A stretch of 49,591 bases of DNA from CAYSWS01 sp964434935 (GTDB taxonomy: Bacteria; Patescibacteriota; WWE3; UBA101185; UBA10185): NCBI GenBank assembly GCA_964434935.1, contig CAYSWS010000008.1, positions 1 to 49,591 of the forward strand. The letters run 5' to 3'. The translations under genes and the position numbers were made by a program. Shown here piece after piece: positions 24,740-33,963 of the stretch; within the stretch, counting starts at the first letter, position 1, and the number at the start of each line of letters is the position of its first letter. The notes under the pieces were generated by a model. The model made no database searches and was not told the origin of the DNA. It saw nothing but the letters and a program-made list of their open reading frames with translations.

Positions 24740-25507
24740 CTAATTATCCTGTACCATACCTATAACGTTGACCACGTTCTCATAAGGCTCGGCGCCTCTG
24801 AGGGGGATGATGGTGTCCGTCTCCAGATTGACAATATAATTGCCCGGAGTACCCATGACGCCTACTTTATTCCCGTCCTGCTCGTCGGCGTCAACCGCAG
24901 CCTGTGTTTCTTTGTTGTTAAAACAGCTGATCAGCTGACTGCCGTTTATGCCCAGATCTGTTGCCATCTTTTGAAGAATAGCGTCCGTGAGAGGAACACC
25001 CTGGCCGGTGGCAAAGATATTATCGGCATAACTCCAGAAGGCTTCGTCTCCGCCTTGATCATAGATACATTCACTGGCAATGGCTTTGTTCAAAGCATCA
25101 GGATGAAGCTGTACTAACGGAAAGTGCCTATATACCCAAAATACTTCGCCGTCATAATTCTCTAACACTTTCTTGGCTGTTTCATGGAAACTGCTACAGA
25201 ACGGGCAGTCAAAATCAGAATATTCGACTATGGCTATGGAACCATTAGGATCCCCTCTGGTGTGATCATCTTGAGAGGGATAGGTAAAAGTGCTGCTATC
25301 TATGGGTTGGTACGGTTGGGCGTCGGGCTGTGGTTGGGCTGCCTGTCCCGTAGGATTTACGGCATTACCGGGCTGCAAACCTTCCTTATACATCTTCACT
25401 TCGGTAGAGAGCTTGCCAATATAAAAGGCAGCTACAACCGAGATGAGAAGTATCACAATTTGTAAAATATTAGGGGTCAATGATTTTAAAAAGTTTTTAT
25501 TAGCCAT
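24740..25507 (-). CDS. DsbA-like thioredoxin-fold protein, membrane anchored
   Basis: The protein (255 residues from the ATG at 25507) has an N-terminal membrane segment (ILQIVILLISVVAAFYIG), a proline/glutamine linker and a DsbA-type domain. The active site is DFDCPFCSSFH (CxxC = CPFC), with the cis-proline probably in VMGTPGNYIV. It probably forms or shuffles disulfides outside the membrane, in line with the many Cys-rich exported proteins nearby. BdbD-like. The frame extends upstream to 25588 without support. Confidence 0.88.
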   Translation of the reverse strand: MANKNFLKSLTPNILQIVILLISVVAAFYIGKLSTEVKMYKEGLQPGNAVNPTGQAAQPQPDAQPYQPIDSSTFTYPSQDDHTRGDPNGSIAIVEYSDFDCPFCSSFHETAKKVLENYDGEVFWVYRHFPLVQLHPDALNKAIASECIYDQGGDEAFWSYADNIFATGQGVPLTDAILQKMATDLGINGSQLISCFNNKETQAAVDADEQDGNKVGVMGTPGNYIVNLETDTIIPLRGAEPYENVVNVIGMVQDN

Positions 25508-25619
25508 GGAAACAATTAAAACCTGATTTCTTTTATTTGTCAAACATTTATGGACATCTATGTATCTTAGAACTGAAGATATTGACACTATTCCTGATTG
25601 ATATAATATTTTATAGCTT

Positions 25620-27011
25620 ATGAGAGATAAACTTAAATCAGCGGAAATCTACGCCAAAGAAATATTTGGGGAAAGAGAAAGATTAAGCGGAGAGACTGTT
25701 TATTCGCATATCAATAAGGTGAAAAATCTTCTTATCGATATTGGTGTGCAGGATGAGAACATTCTTACCGCGGCTTTGTTTCACCATGTTATAAGTGAAC
25801 ACCTGACCCAATATCTTGGCGAAATAGAATCTAGGTTCGGCCATGAGGTCAGGGAGATACTCAACCACTTCGATAAAATATCAAATCTGCATATAAAAAT
25901 TGATTCTCCCAATAACTTGAACAAAGAATACATCATTCAGACTTACATGAATCTTTCCAATGATCTTAATGTTCTGCTCATACTCCTAGCTGATAAAGTG
26001 GAGGGTTCTAAGACTTTGTATGCCTTAGATCCCGTAAAGAGAAAGGATTCGGCTAATAGATGTTTAAACATCTACGCCCCTATATGTAGATTGGTTGGTT
26101 TAAGCAAGTTTGCCGGAGTAATAGAAAAGAATGGTTTTCAAACTCTTTATCCCAGCGAATACTTCAAGATCAAAAAAATGCTTAAGGAAAAATCCGTTAT
26201 TACAAATAATTATCTAAAAAATGTCAAAGATCTGATCCAAGAGTATCTGACCAAGAACAAGATCAATTCCAAGGTCACCTATCGTATAAAAAGCGAGTAT
26301 TCCATATTCAATAAATTTCTTAATTACAAAGAAAAGAGAAAGAATATAAAAGATTATTCGGAAATAAAAGATATAGCTGCCTTGAGAATAATCGTTGATA
26401 CAGTTGAACAATGTTACGTTGTAGAATCTTTGCTTAAAAGATCCTGGGACAGCGTAGAAGAAGAACGCGACGACTACATAACCAATCCCAAACCTACCGG
26501 GTATAAATCTTTGCACAACGTCTTTGAGCTGGAAAATGACCTTACCTTGGAGATACAGATCAGGACTAAAGAAATGCACGAATACAACGAGTTCGGTAAT
26601 GCCAGCCATATATTTTATAAATACGGAGGAAAATTCAAAGATTATCTTAAAGAGAATCCGGATCTGCTAAAAACCCTCAATTTCAAACGAGCGGAAGAGA
26701 TATCTGAATTGCAGCATTTTAGTAATATGGTCTATGCATTTACACCTAAAGGGGACATTATTGAGCTGCCCAGAGGCGCTTCCGTACTTGATTTTGCTTA
26801 CGAGATCCACGAAGACTTGGGAAATAGATGTGTAGGAGCCTTTGTAAATGATGATATTAAAAAACTTTCTCACAAAATAGAGGACGGAGATAAGGTAGAA
26901 ATAAAAATGACCAACAAACCGAAGGTGAGCCGTGATTGGCTGGATTATGTGAGCACACACAAAGCTAAAAAATGCATCAGGCGTGTTCTTAAACTGGAGA
27001 ATGAGGAATAA
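25620..27011 (+). CDS. RelA/SpoT-type ppGpp synthetase, hydrolase site degenerate
   Basis: A 463-residue protein. The N-terminal HD-like domain (about 1-150) has FHHVISEH where hydrolases have HDxxED, and LADKVEG where LADRLHN is usual, so the key Asp/Glu/Asn residues are lost. The synthetase domain keeps YRIKSEYS, IKDIAALRIIV, NPKPTGYKSLHNVF and LEIQIRTKEMHEY. A TGS domain follows (YAFTPKGDIIELPRGASVLDFAY), then a short SRDWLDYV helix; the C-terminal ACT region is missing. It probably makes (p)ppGpp but cannot degrade it. TATAAT at 25602 and TTGACA at 25582 lie just upstream. Confidence 0.88.
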   Translation: MRDKLKSAEIYAKEIFGERERLSGETVYSHINKVKNLLIDIGVQDENILTAALFHHVISEHLTQYLGEIESRFGHEVREILNHFDKISNLHIKIDSPNNLNKEYIIQTYMNLSNDLNVLLILLADKVEGSKTLYALDPVKRKDSANRCLNIYAPICRLVGLSKFAGVIEKNGFQTLYPSEYFKIKKMLKEKSVITNNYLKNVKDLIQEYLTKNKINSKVTYRIKSEYSIFNKFLNYKEKRKNIKDYSEIKDIAALRIIVDTVEQCYVVESLLKRSWDSVEEERDDYITNPKPTGYKSLHNVFELENDLTLEIQIRTKEMHEYNEFGNASHIFYKYGGKFKDYLKENPDLLKTLNFKRAEEISELQHFSNMVYAFTPKGDIIELPRGASVLDFAYEIHEDLGNRCVGAFVNDDIKKLSHKIEDGDKVEIKMTNKPKVSRDWLDYVSTHKAKKCIRRVLKLENEE

Positions 27012-27015
27012 TAAG

Positions 27016-27195
27016 TTACTTTAACTTTTGCACTTCTTTGTGCAAGGTGTATCTTCTTAGTTTTGGATTATATTTTTTTAGCTGCAACTTATCAGGAGAG
27101 TTAACTTTATTCTTCTCAGTAATATAACTCCTCATGCCGGTCTCTGTGCATTCAAGAGCGATCAATATTCTGTTACCTTTTTTCTTCTTGGCCAC
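27016..27195 (-). CDS. rpmG: 50S ribosomal protein bL33 (zinc-free form)
   Basis: A 59-residue protein from a GTG start at 27195: MAKKKKGNRILIALECTE, then RSYITEKNKVN and KKYNPKLRRYTLHKE, the bL33 core. Only one cysteine remains, so the two CxxC zinc knuckles are absent (C-minus form). A GGAGG lies 19 bases upstream, too far for normal use, while an in-frame ATA four codons upstream would be well spaced. The stop is 4 bases from the end of the RelA gene on the other strand. Confidence 0.9.
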   Translation of the reverse strand: MAKKKKGNRILIALECTETGMRSYITEKNKVNSPDKLQLKKYNPKLRRYTLHKEVQKLK

Positions 27196-27248
27196 GAATG
27201 CTACTATATCTTATCCTCCAAAAGTGTGCAAGTGTGTTTTGTTTTGTG

Positions 27249-27275
27249 TTGACAGTGTATATACTTATTTATAAT
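27249..27275 (+). promoter_or_regulatory. leuS promoter
   Basis: TTGACA (27249-27254), 15 bases, TATAAT (27270-27275). The ATG follows 8 bases later without a Shine-Dalgarno, so leuS mRNA is probably leaderless or nearly so. Confidence 0.6.
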
Positions 27276-27283
27276 ATCTGCAT

Positions 27284-29719
27284 ATGGAAGCGTTCGATCA
27301 CACAAAAATAGAGAATAACTGGAAAAATAAGTGGTTCAAAGATAACCTGTATAAAGCTGAGGATTTTTCCAAAAAACCCAAGAAATACATTTTGGCTGAA
27401 CTTCCCTATCCCTCCGGCGAATATCTACATATGGGGCATATGATGAGATATACCGTGCCGGAGATCTACACCAGGTATCTGAGAATGCGCGGTTATAACG
27501 TTCTTTACCCTATGGGATGGGATTCTTTCGGATTGCCGGCGGAAACTTATGCCATTAAAGCTGGAAGGACCCCCAAGGAAGTTACGCAAGCTGCCATTGT
27601 CAAATACAAAAAAGCCATGCAAGATATTGGCTATGCTATTGATTGGGATAGGGAGATAAATACATCTGACCCTAAGTATTACAAATGGACGCAATGGATA
27701 TTCTTAAAGTTGTGGGAAAAGGGCTTGGTAATACAAAAAGATATGCCGGTGTGGTGGTGCGAAGAATTAGGTGTGCTGGCAGACGAAGAGGTCCTGTCTG
27801 ACGCTAAAAGTCCTACGGGGAAGGTGGCGGAAAGGGACGGTTATGTTGTTTATAGAAAGAATTTGAAACAGTGGGTACTAAAGATCACGGATTATGCGGA
27901 AAAGTTGCTGGATGGTCTTGATGATGTTGACTACTTTGAATCAGTAAAAAATGGACAGATAAACTGGATAGGCAGAAAAGAAGGCGCCATCATAAATTAT
28001 CCAGTTGTAAACTCCGATGAGGTTATTTCCTGCTTTACTACCAGACCGGATACAAACTTTGGGGCTACCTTTATTGTGCTGGCTCCTGAACACGAATTTT
28101 CTTTGAAAGCAGCTCAAGAAAATAAAAATGTAGCCAAATACATTGAAGATACTTCGGGCAGGTCTGAAATGGAAAGAATGGAAGAGGGCCGTGAAAAGAC
28201 GGGGGTCTTTACGGGTTTTTTTGCCACTAATCAATTAAATGACACCAAGCTTCCTATTTGGGTGTCAGATTTTGTCCTGCCTGACTATGGAACAGGGGCT
28301 GTAGTTGGGGTACCGGGACATGACATGAGAGATTTTCATTTCGCCAAAAAATATGGTCTGCCTGTGATACGAGTGGTTAAGAAAGCAGATGGTAGTGAAG
28401 ATGATATTGTAAGCGAGGATGACGTGCTCGAAGATTATGGAGTTTGCATCAATTCCGAGTTTTTGAATGGCCTGAGTTCTGAAGAGGGCATAAAAAAGAT
28501 AGATGAATATCTTGAAACTAAGGGCATTGGCAAAAGATCCGTGACTTATAGACTCCGTGATCAGATCTGGTCCCGGCAAAGGTACTGGGGCGATCCTATA
28601 CCACTGATACATAAGCAGGACGGTTCTGTTGAGGCTGACTATAATCTACCCGTTACTTTGCCGGAATTGACGGATTTTATGCCTGAAGGCGGTCAAGCGC
28701 CCTTAGAAAAAGATCCTGATTGGTATAACGTTAAGGCCAAGGATGGAACGCCGGCTAAAAGAGAAACGGACACCATGCCTACTTGGGCCGGCTCTAACTG
28801 GTATTACATGCGCTATATTGATCCCAAAAATGATAAAGTTTTCGCTGACCTGGAAAAACTGAAATACTGGATGCCGGTTGATAAGTACTTTGGTGACGCC
28901 GGCCATACCACAGCTCACCTTTTATATACCAGGTTCTGGTACAAAGTTTTGTACGAAGAAGGTTATGTGCCAACCTCAGAGCCGTTTCAATGGCGCATGA
29001 GCGGCGGTTTACTATTGGGAGCAGACAGAAGGAAAATGTCCAAGTCACGGCCTAAATACGTAGTGGACCCAAAAGATCTACTGGAAAGTTACGGAGCTGA
29101 CGCCACCAGATTATATCTGGCTTTCATAGGTCCTTACGAAGAATCTTATCCTTGGAATGACAATGGAATAAAAGCCTGCTACAGATTCGTAAAAAATGTT
29201 TTTGAACTAAAAAGTAAAGTTTCAGACAAAAGATCTTCTCCCAAACTCGAAAAAAGTTTCCATAAAATGCTTAAGAATATAACCGGCATGCTGGAAGATC
29301 TGAAAATGAATACCGCTGTGTCTGAAATGATGATATTTGTTAACGCTTGTAAAAAAGAAAAATATATTTCCAAAGATCTATATCTGGAGTTCATTAAGGT
29401 TCTAGCGCCGTTTGCCCCTTTTACAGCTGAAGAATTGTGGCAGGAATTACATAATTACAAGAAATGGCAAGCCAAGAACAGTGTGCATCTTCAACCCTGG
29501 TCAGAATATGATAAAGAGATCGTTAAGGACGATACCTTGGTCTTACCGGTGCAAGTAAACGGCAAACTAAGAGATGAGTTGGAAGTCACGCCGGATGCAA
29601 GTGAAGAAGAGATCAAAGAAAGAGTTTTGGAGTTAGAGAAAGTGAAGAAGTATACCCGGGATAGCAAAAATATTAAGGTGATCTACATCAAAGGCAAAAT
29701 AGTTAACGTAGTAGTTTAA
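27284..29719 (+). CDS. leuS: Leucyl-tRNA synthetase
   Basis: A full-length 811-residue class I synthetase. HIGH appears as LPYPSGEYLHMGHMMRYT (near 40-57), KMSKS as RRKMSKSRPKYVVDP (near 585). The CP1 editing domain shows TTRPDTNFGATFIVLAPEH (near 251), and DQIWSRQRYWGDPIP marks the return to the catalytic core. The anticodon-binding and small C-terminal domains are complete. It charges tRNA-Leu; two tRNA-Leu genes lie at 13.4-13.6 kb. The 3' end overlaps the convergent SIMPL gene by 17 bp. Confidence 0.97.
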   Translation: MEAFDHTKIENNWKNKWFKDNLYKAEDFSKKPKKYILAELPYPSGEYLHMGHMMRYTVPEIYTRYLRMRGYNVLYPMGWDSFGLPAETYAIKAGRTPKEVTQAAIVKYKKAMQDIGYAIDWDREINTSDPKYYKWTQWIFLKLWEKGLVIQKDMPVWWCEELGVLADEEVLSDAKSPTGKVAERDGYVVYRKNLKQWVLKITDYAEKLLDGLDDVDYFESVKNGQINWIGRKEGAIINYPVVNSDEVISCFTTRPDTNFGATFIVLAPEHEFSLKAAQENKNVAKYIEDTSGRSEMERMEEGREKTGVFTGFFATNQLNDTKLPIWVSDFVLPDYGTGAVVGVPGHDMRDFHFAKKYGLPVIRVVKKADGSEDDIVSEDDVLEDYGVCINSEFLNGLSSEEGIKKIDEYLETKGIGKRSVTYRLRDQIWSRQRYWGDPIPLIHKQDGSVEADYNLPVTLPELTDFMPEGGQAPLEKDPDWYNVKAKDGTPAKRETDTMPTWAGSNWYYMRYIDPKNDKVFADLEKLKYWMPVDKYFGDAGHTTAHLLYTRFWYKVLYEEGYVPTSEPFQWRMSGGLLLGADRRKMSKSRPKYVVDPKDLLESYGADATRLYLAFIGPYEESYPWNDNGIKACYRFVKNVFELKSKVSDKRSSPKLEKSFHKMLKNITGMLEDLKMNTAVSEMMIFVNACKKEKYISKDLYLEFIKVLAPFAPFTAEELWQELHNYKKWQAKNSVHLQPWSEYDKEIVKDDTLVLPVQVNGKLRDELEVTPDASEEEIKERVLELEKVKKYTRDSKNIKVIYIKGKIVNVVV

Positions 29720-30509
29720 AAGTTACTTTTACCACTTTTGTGACCTTGGTGGCTCCGGGAGAAAACTCCGGGGAACCTCCCCCGCTGGCTATACCTAGTA
29801 CCTGCCCGCCAAAAGGATCAAATGTCGGGCCACTAAGTTCTTCTATACTTATGATCCTGCCAACCTTCTTGTTCTGCGCATCCGCCAGATATCTTGCCTT
29901 GTTCTTAGCATTATTTACGGCTTCAGAAAGCATGGCCGCTTCATCGATGTCTTTTTCGTCCAAGGAGTAGCTTGGTCCGAAAACTTCCGTATTGTTAAAT
30001 CCTGTAAGAAGTAATGTCAGATCGCCCACTTTGTTCAGATCTCTAACTTTTATTTCTACGCTGGTCCCGGCTTGCCAAACAGGGCTGGCTCCGCGGTATT
30101 GCCTTAATATTTCCGGGTCTTGTACTTGGTATATATAATTGTTGGTAGTTTTTATATCAATTTGATCTATGCCAAACTCCTTTACCTTTTCCGTCATCTC
30201 CACAGATCTTTCGTTGATGGCTTTTATGAGGGCGTCCTTGTCCGTGCTGGTATCTGAAATGGTAGCTATGAAGGTGGCTACCCTATTGTATTCTTGGGTC
30301 GAATAAGAGCCCATGACTGTGAGAGTGTTATCGTTAGAAAGAGTTATAGGACCAAGTTTAAAAAGTCCCAGCCAGGAAATTACTATAATGGTCAATAAAA
30401 TAATTACGACGGTTTTCACATCTGTATTACGTTCGAAAAAATCAGCCACAGGATTATCTTTCAAAAAACCTATTATTTTATCCGGTAAAGACTGCTTTCG
30501 GCGCGGCAT
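29703..30509 (-). CDS. SIMPL-domain (DUF541) membrane-anchored protein
   Basis: A 268-residue protein with an N-terminal cytosolic part, one membrane helix (VVIILLTIIVISWLGLF, about 30-46) and an outer SIMPL/DUF541 domain. The pattern TVMGSYSTQEYNRVATFIATI, IKTTNNYIYQVQ, AVNNAKNKARYLADAQNKKVG is typical. Members include BP26 and related proteins; the biochemical role is unclear. A CATAAT box lies 6 bases before the ATG. The gene overlaps leuS by 17 bp at the 3' ends. Confidence 0.85.
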   Translation of the reverse strand: MPRRKQSLPDKIIGFLKDNPVADFFERNTDVKTVVIILLTIIVISWLGLFKLGPITLSNDNTLTVMGSYSTQEYNRVATFIATISDTSTDKDALIKAINERSVEMTEKVKEFGIDQIDIKTTNNYIYQVQDPEILRQYRGASPVWQAGTSVEIKVRDLNKVGDLTLLLTGFNNTEVFGPSYSLDEKDIDEAAMLSEAVNNAKNKARYLADAQNKKVGRIISIEELSGPTFDPFGGQVLGIASGGGSPEFSPGATKVTKVVKVTFKLLR

Positions 30510-30608
30510 GCCTAGATTATGCCATTTCTCAGTCCATTGTCAATACTAGAGGTTTGATAGCACACAAAAGTATTCGTGTTTTATTCGGTTTGTGCTAAGA
30601 TAAAAAAT

Positions 30609-30869
30609 ATGGCAGAGAAAATAAAAGAACCGGTGTCTGTCAGCCTCATATTCGATCATAGAAAAAGGAAAACCCTCATAAGCCATGTTTTGTGGCATAA
30701 CCAACCTTACAAGATCACTAACCAGGGCCTGCATCATACTTACAAGCAAGGCAGCGCTCTTATTCATGTCTTCTCCGTAGCCTCAGATACTATAAGTTTC
30801 AGATTGGTGCTGGACAGCAGCTCTCTTATTTGGATCTTGGAAGAGACCTATGACCCAAATTTTAGGTAA
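30609..30869 (+). CDS. Small protein paired with a Y-family polymerase (DUF6504-like)
   Basis: An 86-residue beta-rich protein from MAEKIKEPVSVSLIF: VLWHNQPYKITNQGLHHTY, then FRLVLDSSSLIWILEETYD. The W-x-x-x-x-Y-x-V and ...LxxxxxxWxLxxxxD pattern recalls DUF6504 proteins, which lie next to ImuB/DinB genes in other bacteria; this link is my inference. It overlaps the polymerase start by 20 bp, so the two are translated together. A TAAGAT box (30596-30601) ends 7 bases before the ATG. It may be an accessory factor in translesion synthesis. Confidence 0.6.
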   Translation: MAEKIKEPVSVSLIFDHRKRKTLISHVLWHNQPYKITNQGLHHTYKQGSALIHVFSVASDTISFRLVLDSSSLIWILEETYDPNFR

Positions 30870-32079
30870 GCCGGATTTTTCCCGGCGGTCGGCAAAATTC
30901 ATGCACATAGACCTTAATTCCTGTTTTGCCACCGTAGAACAGCAAGCCAATCCCCTGCTGAGGAACCGCCCTATAGCTGTGGCCGCCTACAACTCGCCCA
31001 GAGGCGTTATTATTGCGCCTTCGGTAGAAGCTAAGAAGTTGGGTATAAAGGTGGGTTTTAGGGTCATGGAGGCCAAGCAGGTCTGCCCGGATATAAAGAT
31101 ATTGGAACCGGATACACAAAAATACAGATTCATCCACCTTTGCCTCAAAGGTTTGCTGCTGGAGTATACCAATCAGCTAGAACCCAAATCCGTGGATGAA
31201 TTTGTGCTCGATTTTGAGGGGGCGCCTAAGTTTAGATCCGGGCTGCTGGAGGTGGGTGGGGAGATCAAAAAACGCATCAAAGAAGAGATAGGAGATTATA
31301 TAACCGTGTCCGTGGGGGTCTCCACCAACCGCTTTTTAGCCAAAACAGCCTCCAATCTCAGGAAACCCGACGGTCTGGAAGAGATAAATTACGTTAACTT
31401 TGACAGGGTCTATTCCAAATTGGAGCTTATGGACCTGTCGGGCATAGGCAAAAAGAACCTTATGAAACTAAATAGTAATGGCATACACACGGTTTGGGAC
31501 TTTTACGAAGCCTCTCCTCACCGGTTAAAACACATTTTCCGGTCCGTGGTGGGAAACTACTGGTACCTGAAACTGCGAGGCTACGAAATAGAAAATTACA
31601 AAGAAGTTAGAAGAAGCTTTGGGCAGCAGTATGCTTTATCGAAACCCGTTAAAAGCCTGCCTGAGCTTACCCCTATACTGACCAAGCTGGTGGAGAAGAT
31701 GGGTTTTAGACTGAGAAATTCAGGCTACAAAACCCAGGGAGTCCACCTATCCATGATCTACAAAGATAACACGGCCTGGCACATGGGCAGAAAGACCAAA
31801 AGAATAATCTACGATTCCAGGGACATTTATAAAGAGATCCTCAGGTTGTATTTTATGTCCCCACCTAAAGACATAACGCTAGTGGGGGTTTCCTGCTTCA
31901 ACCTTGTGCAGGCAGACAAGACCCAGCTGGAACTATTCTCAGACATTAGCAAGCGCGAAGGCTTGACCCAAATGCTGGATAAGATAAACAACCGCTGGGG
32001 AAAGTTCGTGGTCTCTCCAGCCAGCATGCTCAACACAAAAGACCAGGTATTGGACAGAATAGGTTTTGGCAACGTATAA
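30850..32079 (+). CDS. Y-family translesion DNA polymerase (DinB/Pol IV-like)
   Basis: A 409-residue polymerase. The palm shows MHIDLNSCFATVEQQANP (near residues 18-35; D and F/C steric-gate region), PSVEAKKLGIKVG, and the catalytic PKSVDEFVLDF (SVDE, about 115-125). The thumb helix-hairpin-helix is MDLSGIGKKNLMKL, and a little-finger domain follows. It copies past damaged bases. It may start at MTQ (30850) with a weak GGAAGAG site. It is translationally coupled to the small upstream partner. dinB is the closest well-known name, but a related subfamily is possible. Confidence 0.9.
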   Translation: MTQILGKPDFSRRSAKFMHIDLNSCFATVEQQANPLLRNRPIAVAAYNSPRGVIIAPSVEAKKLGIKVGFRVMEAKQVCPDIKILEPDTQKYRFIHLCLKGLLLEYTNQLEPKSVDEFVLDFEGAPKFRSGLLEVGGEIKKRIKEEIGDYITVSVGVSTNRFLAKTASNLRKPDGLEEINYVNFDRVYSKLELMDLSGIGKKNLMKLNSNGIHTVWDFYEASPHRLKHIFRSVVGNYWYLKLRGYEIENYKEVRRSFGQQYALSKPVKSLPELTPILTKLVEKMGFRLRNSGYKTQGVHLSMIYKDNTAWHMGRKTKRIIYDSRDIYKEILRLYFMSPPKDITLVGVSCFNLVQADKTQLELFSDISKREGLTQMLDKINNRWGKFVVSPASMLNTKDQVLDRIGFGNV

Positions 32080-32117
32080 CAATAAAAATTGATATAATAC
32101 ACTAGTTTTGCGTAGCT

Positions 32118-32885
32118 ATGGTGTATAAAATACCGGTCAAGACAAAAGAAGAGATCTCATCCATGAGAAAAGGCGGCGCTATTCTGGCGTCGATGTTAAA
32201 GGAACTGGAAAAGATGGCCAAACCCGGGCTTGATGTTTGGGAGTTGGAAAAAAGATTCATAGCCATGTGCAAGGCAGCTAAAGTCACTCCCGCTTGTAAG
32301 AATTATTCCATGTCAGGCTTTCCTCCCTTTCCTACCGGCCTTTGCGTCAGCCTTAACGACCAAGCCGTGCACTGCTTTCCTGAAAAAGGCAAGCTTTTAA
32401 AACCCGGTGATCTTTTGACCATAGACACCGTAATAATGTACGAAGGTTTTTATCTTGATAGTGCCGTGTCGTTTGGCATCGGTAAGCTGACGAATGAAAA
32501 ACAAAAGCTCCTTGACACTTCCAAAAAGGCTCTGTACGAATCGATAAAAGTTATTAGACCGGGTATAAGAATAGGTAATATCTCTCACACCATGCAAAAT
32601 ATAGTAGAAAAAGAAGGTTACTCTGTCCTAAGACAATATGCCGGGCACGGCATCGGTAAGCACATGCACGAACTTCCTGAGATACCCTGCTACGGTAATC
32701 CTGAGTATGGTCCCACGGTCTTGGAAGGCATGACTTTGGCTATAGAACCTTTAGTGTGCGAAAAAAGTTACGTTTTGGATCATAATAATTTTTGGGAAAC
32801 AAAGACCGTTGATGGCGGCAACTTTGTCCAGGTTGAGCACACGGTGCTGGTTACAAAGAAAGGACACGAAATCTTAACCAAATAA
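32118..32885 (+). CDS. map: Methionine aminopeptidase, type I
   Basis: A 255-residue enzyme with the five metal ligands: two Asp in LTIDTVIMYEGFYLDSAVSF, His in YAGHGIGKHMHELP, Glu in LAIEPLVCE and Glu in VQVEHTVLV. It removes the starting methionine from new proteins. Length and layout fit type I. A TATAAT box (32093-32098) is 19 bases upstream, so the leader is short and lacks a Shine-Dalgarno. Confidence 0.95.
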   Translation: MVYKIPVKTKEEISSMRKGGAILASMLKELEKMAKPGLDVWELEKRFIAMCKAAKVTPACKNYSMSGFPPFPTGLCVSLNDQAVHCFPEKGKLLKPGDLLTIDTVIMYEGFYLDSAVSFGIGKLTNEKQKLLDTSKKALYESIKVIRPGIRIGNISHTMQNIVEKEGYSVLRQYAGHGIGKHMHELPEIPCYGNPEYGPTVLEGMTLAIEPLVCEKSYVLDHNNFWETKTVDGGNFVQVEHTVLVTKKGHEILTK

Positions 32886-32901
32886 TATGAATGGCAGGAA
32901 C

Positions 32902-32918
32902 GGAGGTTATAAACCTCC
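32902..32918 (+). terminator. Short hairpin between map and the next gene
   Basis: Perfect arms GGAGGTT (32902-32908) and AACCTCC (32912-32918) with a 3-base loop and TTTATT after it. It may end part of the map transcripts, or hold the GGAGG of the next gene in a fold. It favours a start for that gene at 32929. Confidence 0.45.
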
Positions 32919-32928
32919 TTTATTAAAA

Positions 32929-33963
32929 ATGAATAAAACGGCTTTTATCCTGCTGGCTGTACTTGTGGCCATTGGAGGCATACTAACCTATTTATCCGTA
33001 TTTTTTCCCACAACCTTTGACACCATCATAAATTTTCTCTGGATCATGATGATCATTGTAGTTTCCGTATTTTTAGTGCTGGGCATACTGGTTATCATAG
33101 GTTTGAAAGATGAGGTCAGCCACTTCTTGGATGTTATATTGGAAGGCTCACTTTCCATCATAGATGCCATTGAGCTTCTTAAAAAACTATACGACAGGTT
33201 TATTACTCTTCTCAAAGATTTTATCTTTTTTGTGGCTCCTCTTTTGGCCGCTTTGTTTGCTGCCTCCGTCTATTTTGCCATTATTGTTCTTTATAAGAAT
33301 GTGGGTAAAGAAAACGACGTTACGTTACTTACAGCCATTCTGACCGGAGGCATGGTCATAGTCGTGGCCCTGCTTAACAAGCCCGGTTTGGAAGTTCCAG
33401 CCACAACCTGGGCCCTATCAGTCAAAAAAAGATTTATGGATTATTTTTCCGATTCTTTTGAAATTGTAGTTTTTATGTTCTTTTTGACCATGGATTCGAC
33501 CAATCTATTTTTTCTTCCCAAAGACCTCAACATACCGCTACATGCCCAAGTAGGCGAGGTTGACCTAATGCTTAGGGCAGTTAATGTTACTAATCAGCTG
33601 ACAACCACGGTGTACTTGGTAACTCTGGGTATAAGCCTGGAAATAATAAGAAATATAGTTCGCATAATTGCTATTGCCGTAAGCTACTACGGTACGATGA
33701 AAAACATGGGCAGCAAGATCAGCAATATAAAACAGTCCATAAGATTAAGTTTTGGCGATGCCAAAGATGATCTCATAAAATTCATCACTTTCACCACCAC
33801 CTTGATCCTCGTCTTCTTGGTATTCCCCAGATTAAAACTCTACGCTATGGTAGTGGCCAGTCTGACAGGTCTGGTCATGGACGCTGTCATACCCGGTAGG
33901 TTAAAAATGAGGGAAGGTAATGACCTCATCTCCAGGCTTCTAAACAGGGCTTTTAAACTTTGA
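32929..33963 (+). CDS. Polytopic membrane protein, unknown function
   Basis: The protein (344 residues from the ATG at 32929) has about seven hydrophobic segments: two near the N-terminus, two near 75-150 around FVAPLLAALFAASVYF, and others near residues 180, 240 and 290. No family recognised. An in-frame ATG at 32887, one base after the map stop, would add 14 residues, but a hairpin lies in that extension. It runs in the same direction as map and may be read through from it. The 3' end overlaps the YgjP-like gene by 11 bp. Confidence 0.6.
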   Translation: MNKTAFILLAVLVAIGGILTYLSVFFPTTFDTIINFLWIMMIIVVSVFLVLGILVIIGLKDEVSHFLDVILEGSLSIIDAIELLKKLYDRFITLLKDFIFFVAPLLAALFAASVYFAIIVLYKNVGKENDVTLLTAILTGGMVIVVALLNKPGLEVPATTWALSVKKRFMDYFSDSFEIVVFMFFLTMDSTNLFFLPKDLNIPLHAQVGEVDLMLRAVNVTNQLTTTVYLVTLGISLEIIRNIVRIIAIAVSYYGTMKNMGSKISNIKQSIRLSFGDAKDDLIKFITFTTTLILVFLVFPRLKLYAMVVASLTGLVMDAVIPGRLKMREGNDLISRLLNRAFKL

